Below, one piece after another: positions 8,306-17,287 of a stretch of DNA of 64,000 nt (positions within the stretch are counted from its first letter, which is position 1; each line of letters starts with the position of its first letter). The notes under the pieces are model-generated. The model did no database searches. It saw only the letters and a list, made by a program, of their open reading frames with translations, and was not told the DNA's origin. The position numbers were made by a program, and so were the translations under genes. The DNA comes from JBBSHE01 sp038253325. Lineage in GTDB: Bacteria > Actinomycetota > Actinomycetes > Propionibacteriales > Nocardioidaceae. The DNA is taken from assembly GCA_038253325.1 (NCBI GenBank), contig JBBSHE010000001.1, positions 62,001-126,000 on the forward strand. The letters are read 5' to 3'.

Positions 8306-9383
8306 ATGCGGAAGAAGACCCTTGTAGGGCTCCTGCTCTTGGTGATCGTCGGGACCTTGTCGGGTGCGGGGTACACCGGCGCGGCCGCGCAGTTGCGAAC
8401 GGCCGATGAGCGGCGCCTCGAGGGCTCTCGCATCTATTGGTCGCAATTCGTCGATCTCAATTTCAGTGCGTCGCGGATCGTCGTGGCCAACATCCATGGC
8501 CGCCAGCTGCATGGGTTGACCCATCCCGCGGCCGGTGTGCATGACATCGACCCGAAGGTCTCCCCGGATGGCAGCCGGGTGTTGTTCGAGCGTTGACCTT
8601 CCCGACACGTCAAAGATCGGGGTCGTCGGCGCCGGTGGTCGTGGCGAACGGATCCTCAACCTCCACTGCACTGACCCATGTGTCGGCGTGGGAACTCCGA
8701 CGTGGACGCCGGACGGACAACACATCGTGTACACGAGAGGAATCGGGCCGTTCGACCAGGTCAATGGTTCACTCAGGTCGGCGGTCTTGTGGCGGTCCGA
8801 TCTCTCGGGTAGGCACCAGTCCCGCCTGTCGCAGCCGGGCATTGACGGGGTGTTCGAAGACTACAATGCGACGTTCGCTCCGGACGGCTACATCGTGTTC
8901 ATACGGGTAAGGAACGCCGACATCAAGTCGGCAGCGTTCCGCATGGACGCGGACGGGTCACACATTCGTCGGCTCACCCCGTGGTCACTGGACGCAGACG
9001 AGCTCTCCGTCTCGCCGGCTCGGACGGGGCCGAGCAAGAACCTTGTCGTCTTCGAAACCTATGGGCATGGCCAACCCGCCGGCACAGCACAGGCCATTGC
9101 GACCGTGTCAGCCAATTCCAGATGCCGGGAAGGTTGTGCCGAACATGTCCGTTATCTCACCTCCCCTGGGTCATTGCCTGTTCAACACTTCAACCCCGCA
9201 TGGTCCCCAGACGGAAGGCAGATCGCCTACGTCAGATTCTCCTACGTGAAGACGGCGAACCCCCCGGTTCGCGGTGACATCTGGAGGATGAGGTGGAACG
9301 GCGCCCACAAGGAACGGGTGTCACATTCACTCCTCTTCGAGTTCCGACCAGCCTGGGGTACGCACCCGGTCGACGCAGGCTGA
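8306..9383 (+). pseudogene. Exported TolB-like beta-propeller protein, frameshifted
   Basis: The first part (8306-8596) encodes a signal peptide followed by a propeller blade ending KVSPDGSRVLFER and then a TGA. The homologous continuation (DLPDTSKIGVVGAGG, then TPDGQHIVYTR, FAPDGYIVFIR and SPDGRQIAYVR) resumes in another frame from about base 8596 to the stop at 9383. Removing one T near 8595 restores one protein of about 358 residues. The recurring PDG-centred blades are typical of TolB/WD40-like (PD40) repeats. No homopolymer is present at the site, so a real mutation is at least as likely as a sequencing slip. AAAGGA at 8291 supports the start at 8306. Confidence 0.8.
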
Positions 9384-9416
9384 AAAACAACACCGCGACT
9401 CGAGCGTGCGCAGAGT

Positions 9417-9616
9417 CACTCCCCGAACCGTGACCAGAAGGCGACCTCGATGCCATGTTCCTTGCAGAATTCAGGAAAACGTCCAACCTCAGCCCCGGAG
9501 AACGTCGCCTTCACCAACGCAGGCAGGTCAGCGTCGCCAGTTCCACCCAAGGCTTGCAAGAGCGCCGGAACCTGGTCGGCTGAGACCGTATGGGCCTAGT
9601 CGTAATCACGAAGGCT
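9417..9616 (-). pseudogene. C-terminal remnant of a small hypothetical gene
   Basis: On the minus strand a clean protein-like frame reads AHTVSADQVPALLQALGG and ends FCKEHGIEVAFWSRFGE before a TGA at 9417-9419. An in-frame TAG precedes it (LRDYD-stop-AHTV, where tryptophan would fit), and the frame has no start before it runs into the IS21 remnant. I judge it a decayed gene fragment converging on the propeller gene. The pattern resembles small actinobacterial hypothetical proteins, but no function is known. Confidence 0.45.
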
Positions 9617-9619
9617 GTC

Positions 9620-9815
9620 TGACTGTGACAGGTCGCCAAGACGATCGCCAGGTACGGTCGCGTCGACCTCCTGATGATCGACGAGCTCGGCTACATGGAA
9701 CTCGACCGGCGCGGCGCCGAGCTCCACTTCCAGGTCCTGACCGAGCTGGAGGAGAAGGACTCCATCGCGATCGCCTCGAACCTGAGGATCGCTCAGCGGG
9801 ACATGTGCTGTTGGC
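9620..9815 (+). pseudogene. IstB-like ATPase fragment (IS21 family helper)
   Basis: The frame reads KTIARYGRVDLLMIDELGYMELDRR and continues FQVLTELEEKDSIAIASN. This is the Walker B region and following strand of IstB, the ATP-binding helper protein of IS21-type transposons. Both ends are missing: there is no Walker A upstream, and homology stops near 9815. No partner transposase IstA is seen. It is a short relic embedded in a cluster of broken genes between 9.4 and 11.5 kb. Confidence 0.75.
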
Positions 9816-9889
9816 TCCCAGCCGAAGCATCACCGCCAGCTGCCGCGGATCCTCGACCTTCCCCTGGCTAACGGGTCACCGTTCCTGCG

Positions 9890-10490
9890 CCGGAGGCAGC
9901 GTTCTGCATACGCACGCCTTGTTGCGGTCCTGGTCGGCGATCACGGTGTACGACGGCGCCTGGCTGTCATCGACGACCATCCCACCCGCGGTGACGGCGG
10001 CGGCGAGTCCGTTGCTCGGCCACCTCGGGCGACACCCAGACGTCGACGTGGAACCGCTGACGCGGGGTCTCGTGCTCGTCGGTGTCCTGGAACCACAGGA
10101 CCGGTACCCGTCCCGTGGCGTCCCGGACGTCGTCGCCGATGGTCCCGCGGCCCCGGTCCTCGGTGCTCCCGGTGAGCACGGCCGCCCACACCGGCGCGAT
10201 CGTCGCGGCGTGCGCCGTGTCGAGGGCGAGCTCGATCGTGGTGATCGATGCCGGGTCGGCGTCGACCGCCTGCTCGGCGGCGATCTCGGTGACCCGTCGC
10301 GCGAGATCGACGTCCTGCTGGGTTACCCATTCGACGACGTGCTCGGTGCCGTCGTCGTCACGGTAGACGGCGTCGTCGCTGAGTAGCTTGAGGTCGACGT
10401 ACCCGTCGCCCATCGTCACGCGCGGGTGGTGGCCGAGCTCGTCGCCGGTCGTCGCATTGGGGTGCAGGCACTGTCGGTCGATTCTGGCTG
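9890..10490 (-). pseudogene. Pterin-4a-carbinolamine dehydratase / VOC fusion, broken
   Basis: On the minus strand the dehydratase part reads GHHPRVTMGDGYVDLKL and then TQQDVDLARRVTEIAAEQ, as in PCD/DCoH proteins. The following VOC (Glyoxalase_6-like) part reads VPVLWFQDTDEH and RQRFHVDVWV. Near 9984 the frame breaks: the expected continuation LAAAVTAGGMVVDDSQAPSY and IADQDRNKACVC is in another frame. The N-terminal dehydratase third is absent, replaced by unrelated sequence from about 10490. Truncated and frameshifted, it should be non-functional. It sits between two transposase relics, which probably caused the damage. Confidence 0.7.
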
Positions 10491-10810
10491 CTAAGGCGCT
10501 CAATGGACTCCGCCGCCGCCCAGACTTCGTCCCGTTTATACCCGTCCGGTGAGATTCCCGTGATCGGGCCGCAACCGGCCACTGCCCATGACCACCACGA
10601 GGCAGTGCCGTCCCTGGGTGGGTCCATTTCATGCCGGGCGGATTCCATCCAACGTCGCAACACCTGAGGTGTTGTGAGGTGTCGGCATCGTAAAGATGAC
10701 GATGATCGACGAACGACCCGCCGAGGTCGAGGACCGGTTGCAGCCAGCCAGGGCACTGGGAATCTCAATGGTGTTGCCAAGCGGCCTGAGCCCTCGCAGG
10801 CAGCGGCGGT

Positions 10811-11437
10811 CCAGGTGCGGTTGTCGCGGAGCAGGGCCCACAGGACGTCGATGCGGCGGCGGGCCAGTGCGATGACGGCCTGGCTATGGGTTCGACCTTG
10901 GTCGCGCTTCTTGAGGTAGTAGTCCCGGTTCGGGCCGGCGCGCATCATCGAGGTCTGGACGGAGAGATAGAGCGCGTGGCGTAGTGGTCGGCTGTAGCGC
11001 CGCGGCTTGTGCAGGTTTCCTGCACGGCGGCCGGAGTCGTTCGGGACGGGGACCAACCCCGCGGCCGCAGCGAGGTGCCCGGGGATGGGGAACGCGGCCA
11101 GGTCGCCGGCTGCGACCAGGAGCGAGGCGCCGAGGATGGGTCCGAAGCCAGGGATTGACTCGATCACCTCCGCCTGAGGGTGGCGCGCGAAGGTGTCCTG
11201 GATCTGCTGGTCCAGCAGCCGGAGGCGCTCGTGCTGGGTAAGGATGGTGGTGGCGAGCTCGGCGACGATGCTCGCTGCCACGTCCTGCCCGGCGAGGACC
11301 GTGTGCTGGGTTTGAGCGGCGGCGACTGCCCGGGCGGCGACATCGGCGTAGCCGCGGACCCGGCGTTGTCGCAGCCATCGCGACAACCTCGCTTCGCCCA
11401 TCCGGCGGATCGTCTCAGGGTGGGGTAGACGCTTCAA
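10811..11437 (-). pseudogene. IS110-family transposase, N-terminal catalytic domain missing
   Basis: 209 recognisable residues correspond to the middle and C-terminal Tnp_20 part of an IS110-type recombinase: ESIPGFGPILGASLLVAAGD, then AAAAGLVPVPNDSG, RHALYLSVQTSMM and ALARRRIDVLWALLRDN. The DEDD RuvC-like domain that should precede it is absent; upstream of 11437 the frame contains unrelated sequence. The open frame runs on past the normal C-terminus to 10358 without homology. It differs clearly from the intact-sized IS110 transposase at 61.8 kb, so it is a separate, older insertion. Confidence 0.78.
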
Positions 11438-11611
11438 GTATCACGTCGCTGAACTGCCCACGGGATAGACCGTCAGGAAATCGACCGGACATGCCGATGT
11501 GCGGTCGCGTCGAAAGCGGTGGAATGATCTCGGCCTGATCGCGACAATGGCCCAGGTGCTTGTCGGCCGAAAAGGCAGGTTGCCCAAGATCCGGCAAGGA
11601 GGGTGCGCCTC

Positions 11612-12364
11612 ATGAGCGAGCAGTTCTACTCGGATGCGAGGTTGTATGACCGGTTGTTCCCCGGAGGCGAACAGGCCGTCGATTTCTATAGGGCCGAGGC
11701 CGATCGGCAAGGCGGGTGTGTCCTGGAACTCGGGTGTGGCACCGGACACAAGCTGATCCCGATCGCGTCCGACGGGCATCCGTGCATGGGCCTGGAGCTC
11801 TCGCCGGACATGCTTGCCGAGGCTCAGCGCAAGGCGGACGAGCGCGGCGTGGACGTGGAGTGGGTGCAGGGCGACATGCGCGAGTTCGACCTGAGCCGAA
11901 CGTTCGACCTCGTGTTCATCGCCGCCAATTCATTGCTCCATCTGCATGAGGCTGAGGACTTGGTGGACTGCTTCCGGTCGGTGCGAAGGCACCTGGCGCC
12001 CGGAGCGCGGCTCATCTTCGACGTGTTCAACCCGAGCGTGCGCATGCTTGCCCAGGCCGACGGCGTTCGACGCAGCCGCGACGCGCTGTCGTTCGTGGAT
12101 CCCGATCGTGGCGTAGTGCATGTCGATGTCGCGGAGACCTACGACGCGGCCGCGCAGGTGACTCGCGGGAGGTGGTACTTCTCGACCGATTCCGAGGCCG
12201 ACTTCGTTGTCGCGCCGCTTGAGATCAGGAGCGTCTTCCCCCAGGAGTTGCCGCTGCTGCTCTCGCTCGGCGGTCTCCGGGTTGTTGAACGCTTCGGCGA
12301 CTGGTCCCGTGCGCCACTCACCGCAGATGCGGCGCTCCAACTCTACGTCTGCGAACCGGACTGA
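11612..12364 (+). CDS. Class I SAM-dependent methyltransferase
   Basis: 250 residues from the ATG at 11612, preceded by AAGGAGG at 11597-11603; an in-frame GTG lies at 11603. Soluble small-molecule methyltransferase: motif I is VLELGCGTGHKLIP, the acidic residue after beta-2 is in GLELSP, motif II is WVQGDMREFDL, and FDLVFIAANSLLHL is followed by the post-III segment LAPGARLIFDVFNP. Length and motif order fit the Methyltransf_25 group. The acceptor is unknown. It is the first intact gene after the 9.4-11.4 kb debris and is transcribed towards the MocR gene. Confidence 0.87.
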   Translation: MSEQFYSDARLYDRLFPGGEQAVDFYRAEADRQGGCVLELGCGTGHKLIPIASDGHPCMGLELSPDMLAEAQRKADERGVDVEWVQGDMREFDLSRTFDLVFIAANSLLHLHEAEDLVDCFRSVRRHLAPGARLIFDVFNPSVRMLAQADGVRRSRDALSFVDPDRGVVHVDVAETYDAAAQVTRGRWYFSTDSEADFVVAPLEIRSVFPQELPLLLSLGGLRVVERFGDWSRAPLTADAALQLYVCEPD

Positions 12365-12493
12365 ACCGAGGGCCAGCAGGACTGTCGGTTCAGGTCATTC
12401 TCCAAGATCGTCCGCGTCAGTAGCGAGCCGGCGCTTGGGTGGGGCCCCACCTCAGGAACAATGGGCCGCTCCGACTCGTCGGTTTGGCGGTCG

Positions 12494-13972
12494 TCAAAGG
12501 TTTCCGGCCGCCGGCCTGGGCGAGGAGCTCGACGACGCACCCCTCCTACTTTTCCGGGCCTCGGAGCGCCGGACGGCCTCGGCGATGGCGTGGACGCCAC
12601 GGACGAGCTGGTGCTCGGAGAGGTTGCCGAAGGCGAGGAGCAGTGCTGGTTGGGCCGGCGTGTGCGCGAGCCGGTAGCGACGCAGGCCAGTAACGCGGAC
12701 CCCCAGGGATCGTGCCGCCTCCACGACAGCGTCCTCGTCGACCTCGAGGGGGAGAAGGAGCACAGTGTGGCAACCGGCGGCCAGTCCCTGGAGGCGGTCC
12801 GGACCGAAGACGGTAGTCACCTCCTCGGCCAGGGCGTCGCGGCGGGCGCGGTAGAGGTCGCGCATCCTCCGCAGGTGCCGGTCGAACCGCCCCGACTCGA
12901 CCAGCAGGGCCAGCGCCTCCTGGTCGAGCCCGGGTGCGCCCCGGCTGCTCAGCTGCTTCTCCTCGGTGAGAACCTCGACGAAGCGGGGCGGCGTGAGGAC
13001 CCAGCCGATCCGGATCGCCGGCGCGATCGTCTTGCTCACGGAGCCGAGGGCGAACACCCGCTCAGGGTCCAGCCCCTGAAGGGAGCCGACGGCCTGCCGG
13101 TCGTAGCGAAACTCGGCGTCGTAGTCGTCCTCGAGGATCACGCCGTCGACCTCGTGGGCCCACGCAAGGAGCTCGCGGCGGCGGGACGGGCTGAGAGCCA
13201 CGCCGGTGGGGCACTGGTGTGCCGGCGTGACCAGGACGGCACGTGCCTGACTCGCACGGAGCGCGGCCACGTCCAGTCCCTCGGCATCCACCGGAACCGG
13301 TACGACGGTGAGTCCCGCGCGCCCGGCGATGACGTCGTGCTCACGGGGGCCGGGATCCTCCAGGGCGAGGACCTCGATGCCGGATCGCGCGAGGGTCGCG
13401 AGGGTGAAGGCCAGACCTTGGCGGAAGCCGCCGACCACGACGGCGTCGTCCGCGGTCGCGCACCCGGCCCGCACGCGGCGGTGGTAGGCGGTCACCACCT
13501 GGCGCAGGTGACGGGAGCCGGCTGGTTCCTCGTCCCCCAGCCCGGCGGTCGGCAGCGTTCGCGTCGCCTCACCCACGGCCCAGACCCAGTCGCGCAGCGG
13601 AACCGAGCCGAGGTCGGGGATGCCGTACTCGAAGTCGATCTCGAACTTCGGCCGTGCCGCCGCCGCAGGCGGGGCCTCGGTGCGGTCGCGGCGCTCCACG
13701 CCAGGGATCCGAGCGACCCGGGTGCCCGAGCCGACCGCGGAGTCGACGTACCCCTCCGCCACCAGCTGCTCATAGACCTCCACCACGGTGCCGCGCGAGA
13801 CCCCCAGGTGGTCGGCCAACCGCCTGGTGGACGGCAGCCTCTCCCCGACGAGCAGACGGCCCTCACGGATCGCGACGCGCAACTGCTCCTGGATCTGCAG
13901 GGCGAGGGGGATGCCGGTGCGGTCCAAGACAATCATCAGGTCCAGCGCGTCGCGGCTCCAGTCGGCGGGCAT
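12494..13972 (-). CDS. MocR-type GntR regulator with aminotransferase domain
   Basis: 492 residues. The N-terminal winged helix (about 20-85; PSTRRLADHLGVSRGTVVEVY at 47-67) is of the GntR class. It is joined to a fold-type I aminotransferase-like domain (about 110-470) with the PLP-binding lysine in SVSKTIAP (K314) and the cofactor-contacting EDDYDAEFRYD. These proteins sense PLP or an amino compound and usually regulate a divergent neighbour. Here that is an EamA exporter 83 bp away, with an inverted repeat between them. The C-terminal tail is Ser/Arg-rich. Confidence 0.93.
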   Translation of the reverse strand: MPADWSRDALDLMIVLDRTGIPLALQIQEQLRVAIREGRLLVGERLPSTRRLADHLGVSRGTVVEVYEQLVAEGYVDSAVGSGTRVARIPGVERRDRTEAPPAAAARPKFEIDFEYGIPDLGSVPLRDWVWAVGEATRTLPTAGLGDEEPAGSRHLRQVVTAYHRRVRAGCATADDAVVVGGFRQGLAFTLATLARSGIEVLALEDPGPREHDVIAGRAGLTVVPVPVDAEGLDVAALRASQARAVLVTPAHQCPTGVALSPSRRRELLAWAHEVDGVILEDDYDAEFRYDRQAVGSLQGLDPERVFALGSVSKTIAPAIRIGWVLTPPRFVEVLTEEKQLSSRGAPGLDQEALALLVESGRFDRHLRRMRDLYRARRDALAEEVTTVFGPDRLQGLAAGCHTVLLLPLEVDEDAVVEAARSLGVRVTGLRRYRLAHTPAQPALLLAFGNLSEHQLVRGVHAIAEAVRRSEARKSRRGASSSSSPRPAAGNL

Positions 13973-13991
13973 GAGACCAAGTCAACCAAAT

Positions 13992-14020
13992 GGTCCAGTG
14001 CGTCAGTCTCGGAGTGGACC
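13992..14020. promoter_or_regulatory. Inverted repeat in MocR/EamA intergenic region
   Basis: GGTCCA (13992-13997) and its exact complement TGGACC (14015-14020) are 23 bp apart, about two helical turns, within the 83-bp divergent promoter region. Half-sites with a TGGAC core resemble the published TauR-type MocR boxes as I recall them. It is a plausible MocR operator controlling both genes; binding is inferred. Confidence 0.5.
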
Positions 14021-14055
14021 TTCAAAGCGGACCGCCTGGCGACGAGCATCGAGCC

Positions 14056-14892
14056 ATGGGCATCGGACTGGTCTTGGCGCTCACAGCGGCGATCGCCTAC
14101 GGCGCCTCTGACTTCGTCGGAGGAACCGGCTCGCGCCAGCACTCCCCGTGGGGGGTGGTGCTGATCGGCCAGGCGTGCGGCGCCGCCCTGATGGTCGCGT
14201 GCGGCGTGCTCGCACCCGCGGACCCGCGGGCCGCCGACTTCGCCTGGGCGCTGCTCGCCGGCGCCGGGTCGGCGACGGGAAGCATCTTCTTGTACAGGGG
14301 GCTCTCCCGCGGTCGGATGGGACTGGTCGCCCCCGTGTCCGCGGTCGGCGCCGCCGTGCTCCCGGTGCTGGTGGGCGTCGCCCTCGGCGAACGCCCCACC
14401 TGGCTCGCCTGGCTCGGCGTCCTCGTTGCCCTGCCCGGCATCTGGCTCGTCTCTCACGGGTCCATGGCGTCGGCCGCAGGCACACAAGGCGCGCTCGTCG
14501 ACGGCGCCGCGGCCGGCGCCGGCTTCGGTGTGCTGTTCATCGCGCTGGGGCAGGTCTCCAGCGACGCGGGGTTCATGCCGCTGGCCGCCAACCAGCTCTT
14601 CGGAGCGGCAGTGACGGTCGTCGTGGCCGCGGCGCTCGGGCAGGAGTGGCGCCCGCGTCTGGGCGTGCTGCCGTGGGGCGGCGCGTCCGGCGCCCTCGGC
14701 GCGGCCGGCACTTTGACCTTCCTACTGTCCACCCACGCCACCGACCTAGGCGTGGCCGCCGTGCTGACCTCTCTCTACCCGGTCGTGACGGTCCTGCTCG
14801 CTTCCATCGCGCTGGGCGAGCGCCTTGGCGGCGGTCAGCGGCTCGGCATCGGCATCTGCACCCTGGCCGTCGCGACGCTCGCGATCGGCTGA
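14056..14892 (+). CDS. EamA/DMT-family transporter
   Basis: 278 residues, ten predicted transmembrane helices in two homologous halves (each half an EamA unit). The second half ends with the characteristic ASIALGERLGGGQRLG before the last helix; the first half has the equivalent VGVALGERPTWLAWLG. Members export amino acids or other metabolites across the inner membrane. The gene is divergent from a MocR regulator and is followed 30 bp downstream by a DHFR-like gene, so the two may be co-transcribed and jointly controlled by the MocR protein. Confidence 0.9.
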   Translation: MGIGLVLALTAAIAYGASDFVGGTGSRQHSPWGVVLIGQACGAALMVACGVLAPADPRAADFAWALLAGAGSATGSIFLYRGLSRGRMGLVAPVSAVGAAVLPVLVGVALGERPTWLAWLGVLVALPGIWLVSHGSMASAAGTQGALVDGAAAGAGFGVLFIALGQVSSDAGFMPLAANQLFGAAVTVVVAAALGQEWRPRLGVLPWGGASGALGAAGTLTFLLSTHATDLGVAAVLTSLYPVVTVLLASIALGERLGGGQRLGIGICTLAVATLAIG

Positions 14893-14922
14893 ACCGCGCC
14901 ACCACCACGAAGGGAAAGACTC

Positions 14923-15573
14923 ATGCGCAAGCTCACCGTCCTCATGCAGACCACGCTCGACGGCCGGATCAGCAACGCGGACGGACTGTTTTGGCAGCCC
15001 TTCGCGTGGGGCGAGGAGGAGACGGCCTACGTCAACGAGGCGTTCGCGCGAGCAGACACCTGGGCCATGTCCCGCAAGCTGTACGAGGTCGTGGTGCCGT
15101 ACTGGGAGGAGGTCGCGGCCGGCACCTCCCCAGACAGCGACGTCCAGGACAGCCCCGCAAGCCTCGAGTTCGCCCGGCTCCTAGGCGCCATGCGGAAAGT
15201 GGTGCTCTCGCACACGCTCGCCGACGATCCCCTCACACGTCGCGAGATCACGTCGGGAGACGCCGTCGAGCACCTGCAGCAGCTGAAGGAGCAAGACGGC
15301 GCCGACATCGTCGCCTCCTTTGGTCCCAGGACCCTCGGTCCGCTGGCCGACTCACCCGGCCTGATCGACGAGTACCTCCTCGTCATCCACCCGGCCGTCC
15401 TCGCGTCGGGGCCCCGGCTGTTCGACCACCTCACCCGCGACCTGGCCCTGACGCTGGCCTCGGCCCGCGTCTTCGATAGCGGTGCTGCCGTCATGCGCTA
15501 CCGCACGCTCGAGACCACCGCCGCAACCACCGCGCCACCCTCCGCCTCGGACATTCCCAAGGAGACCGGATGA
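14923..15573 (+). CDS. Dihydrofolate reductase-like protein (RibD C-terminal family)
   Basis: 216 residues. The RibD_C fold is shown by the start RKLTVLMQTTLDGRIS, the mid-region ALTLASARVF strand pair and DIVASFGPRTLGPLADS, in the place where the NADPH-binding GGxxL segment normally lies. Many actinobacteria carry several such small paralogues of unclear substrate, and no folate function should be assumed. AAGGGAAAG at 14911 provides the ribosome-binding site. It follows the EamA gene closely. A related but truncated paralogue is at 19.2 kb. Confidence 0.8.
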   Translation: MRKLTVLMQTTLDGRISNADGLFWQPFAWGEEETAYVNEAFARADTWAMSRKLYEVVVPYWEEVAAGTSPDSDVQDSPASLEFARLLGAMRKVVLSHTLADDPLTRREITSGDAVEHLQQLKEQDGADIVASFGPRTLGPLADSPGLIDEYLLVIHPAVLASGPRLFDHLTRDLALTLASARVFDSGAAVMRYRTLETTAATTAPPSASDIPKETG

Positions 15574-15983
15574 GCAGCAACAGCACAGCCGGCGCGTTCT
15601 CCGGACACCGCTTCGGGAGACCTTCGACCGCATCGCGCCCGGCCCACCCGGCCTGGGCGCTCATGCGCGGCTCCATGGACCTCACAAGTCTCGGCTCCCG
15701 GAGCTCGAAGGGTCTCGGCGCATCCCTATCGAGGCGACAAAGTCGCCGCGGGGTACGCCTGCTCACGACCCCTCCTCCCGACCCTGAGGCGAGACGAGCA
15801 CATTCACCGGCCGCGATCCGGGCGTCGTCTGATGCCGAGGGTCGGTCGAGACGGGTGGAGGCCTCCGAAACGCAACCTGCTTGCCGGGGTGGGTAGTCAC
15901 GAGGGCCGGCCGACGAAAGTCAATACGCGGAAGCCAGGTGATTGCGGACGCCTTTCGTCCGGAAGCGTCTCTATCGTGGCGTC
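15574..15983. other. Gap without a convincing gene
   Basis: An open frame starts with ATGA overlapping the preceding stop (15570) and runs to 15896, preceded by a good AAGGAGA. However, the product (Ser/Arg-rich, no motif) looks like a start codon whose gene was replaced by unrelated DNA after about 30 bases. No RNA gene or repeat is seen. A rearrangement scar is the likeliest explanation. Confidence 0.4.
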
Positions 15984-16556
15984 ATGACGAGCACCTTCGG
16001 CTTCACGCCCGGGCAGCCTCCAGAGTGGGACCGCGAGCGCTTCATGCACGGTGATGAGGTCGACACGGCCGTCATCACCTTGGAACGCAACCGGCTCACG
16101 TTCGCATGGAAGTGTGCCGATGTGGACACTCAGGGGCTATGTCTGCGACTCGGTGCGTCGTCGGTGACGCTGGGCGGCCTGCTCAAGCATCTGGCCTGGG
16201 TCGAGGAGGTCTACTTCCAGAACCATCTGGCCGGTCGCCAGTCCATGGCGCCGTTCGACCAGCTTGACCTCGAGAGCGACTGGAACGACTGGGCCTGGAA
16301 TACGACGGCCGAGGACACGCCCGGCGCTCTGCGTGTGCTCTGGGCGGATACCGTGCACCGCTCCCGCGACGCCCTGGCTGAGGCGTTGTCCCACGGCGGG
16401 CTGGAGCAGGCAACCCACGACGGGATGAGCCTGCGCCGGCTCCTGGCCGACATGATCGAGGAGTACGCACGCCACACTGGACACGCCGACCTACTCCGCG
16501 AGCAGGTGGACGGGGTGACTGGAGAAGGCGTTCCGAAGGACTTCCCGGTTCCTTGA
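15984..16556 (+). CDS. DinB-fold protein, DUF664 family
   Basis: 190 residues. Four-helix DinB/DUF664 protein: a metal-ligand histidine in LGGLLKHLAWVEEVYF, a second conserved region with DTVHRSRDALAEAL, and the signature EEYARHTGHADLLREQVDG carrying the other two histidines. The family includes thiol- (mycothiol-) dependent transferases, so detoxification is possible, but the substrate is not deducible. It is monocistronic. A frameshifted paralogue is at 20.7-21.1 kb on the other strand. Confidence 0.88.
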   Translation: MTSTFGFTPGQPPEWDRERFMHGDEVDTAVITLERNRLTFAWKCADVDTQGLCLRLGASSVTLGGLLKHLAWVEEVYFQNHLAGRQSMAPFDQLDLESDWNDWAWNTTAEDTPGALRVLWADTVHRSRDALAEALSHGGLEQATHDGMSLRRLLADMIEEYARHTGHADLLREQVDGVTGEGVPKDFPVP

Positions 16557-16716
16557 GCCTCGGCCGCTCGCAATCGACGGCCCCGCCTATCCGTCCTGCC
16601 CCTGCTCGCCCTTCGCCGCAGAATCCAGAGGGGCCCGCAGCGTCCTGTCATGCCGCTGTCAAGGTCGCTCATGCCGACGTGCGTGAACGAGCCGCACCAA
16701 GTGAGAGGGTGACGGC

Positions 16717-17130
16717 ATGAGCGTGACCACGCGTATGGCGAGCACCTCGGACCTTCCTTTTCTTGGCGAGGCAGACAGGCACGTCTCTGCCGACGACCTT
16801 GCCGACCTCGTCTCCGCAGGGCGGGTAATGCTCGTCGAGGTTGACGGGGTGGTCGTGGGGTTCTTGCGATGGGGGCTGCTCTGGGACCAGGTCCCCTTCA
16901 TGAACCTGCTCTGGGTCCTCCCCGACTGGCGTGGCCAAGGAGTTGGCACGACCTTGGTTGCCGCATGGGAGAGGTCCCTGCTTGCCGCTGGTCACAGCCT
17001 GGTGCTCACCTCGACCGTGTCGGCCGAGAGGGCGCAGCATCTCTACCGCAGGCTCGGGTACGTCGACTGCGGCGTCCTGCTCCTGCCCGACGAACCGGCA
17101 GAACTCATCTTTCGCAAACCCCTGGCGTAG
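16717..17130 (+). CDS. GNAT-family N-acetyltransferase
   Basis: 137 residues, a compact GCN5-related acetyltransferase. The acetyl-CoA pyrophosphate loop is RGQGVG (residues 72-77) after the beta-4 strand FMNLLWVLPDW, and the end of the fold is HLYRRLGYVDCGVLLL. It would transfer an acetyl group to an amine of unknown identity in the cytosol. It is monocistronic, with no neighbour that narrows its role, and lies just before the decayed integrase region. Confidence 0.87.
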   Translation: MSVTTRMASTSDLPFLGEADRHVSADDLADLVSAGRVMLVEVDGVVVGFLRWGLLWDQVPFMNLLWVLPDWRGQGVGTTLVAAWERSLLAAGHSLVLTSTVSAERAQHLYRRLGYVDCGVLLLPDEPAELIFRKPLA

Positions 17131-17287
17131 TGAACCCTCATGCCGCGATCCGGGCGCCGACATGCGCGTCTTACCGCCGCCTGCCGCAGTACTCGCGGCG
17201 GGGTTAGCGTCGGGTGTTCGAGTGCCTCGTCGTGTTCGCGGCGAAGCGCGACCTGGCCTCACCGCAGGTCGTCGCGCGAGGTCCGCT

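Noticed and set aside
10358..11437. 359-codon frame as an intact transposase
   Set aside because: Only the first 209 codons match IS110 proteins; the rest is readthrough over unrelated sequence and the N-terminal catalytic domain is absent.
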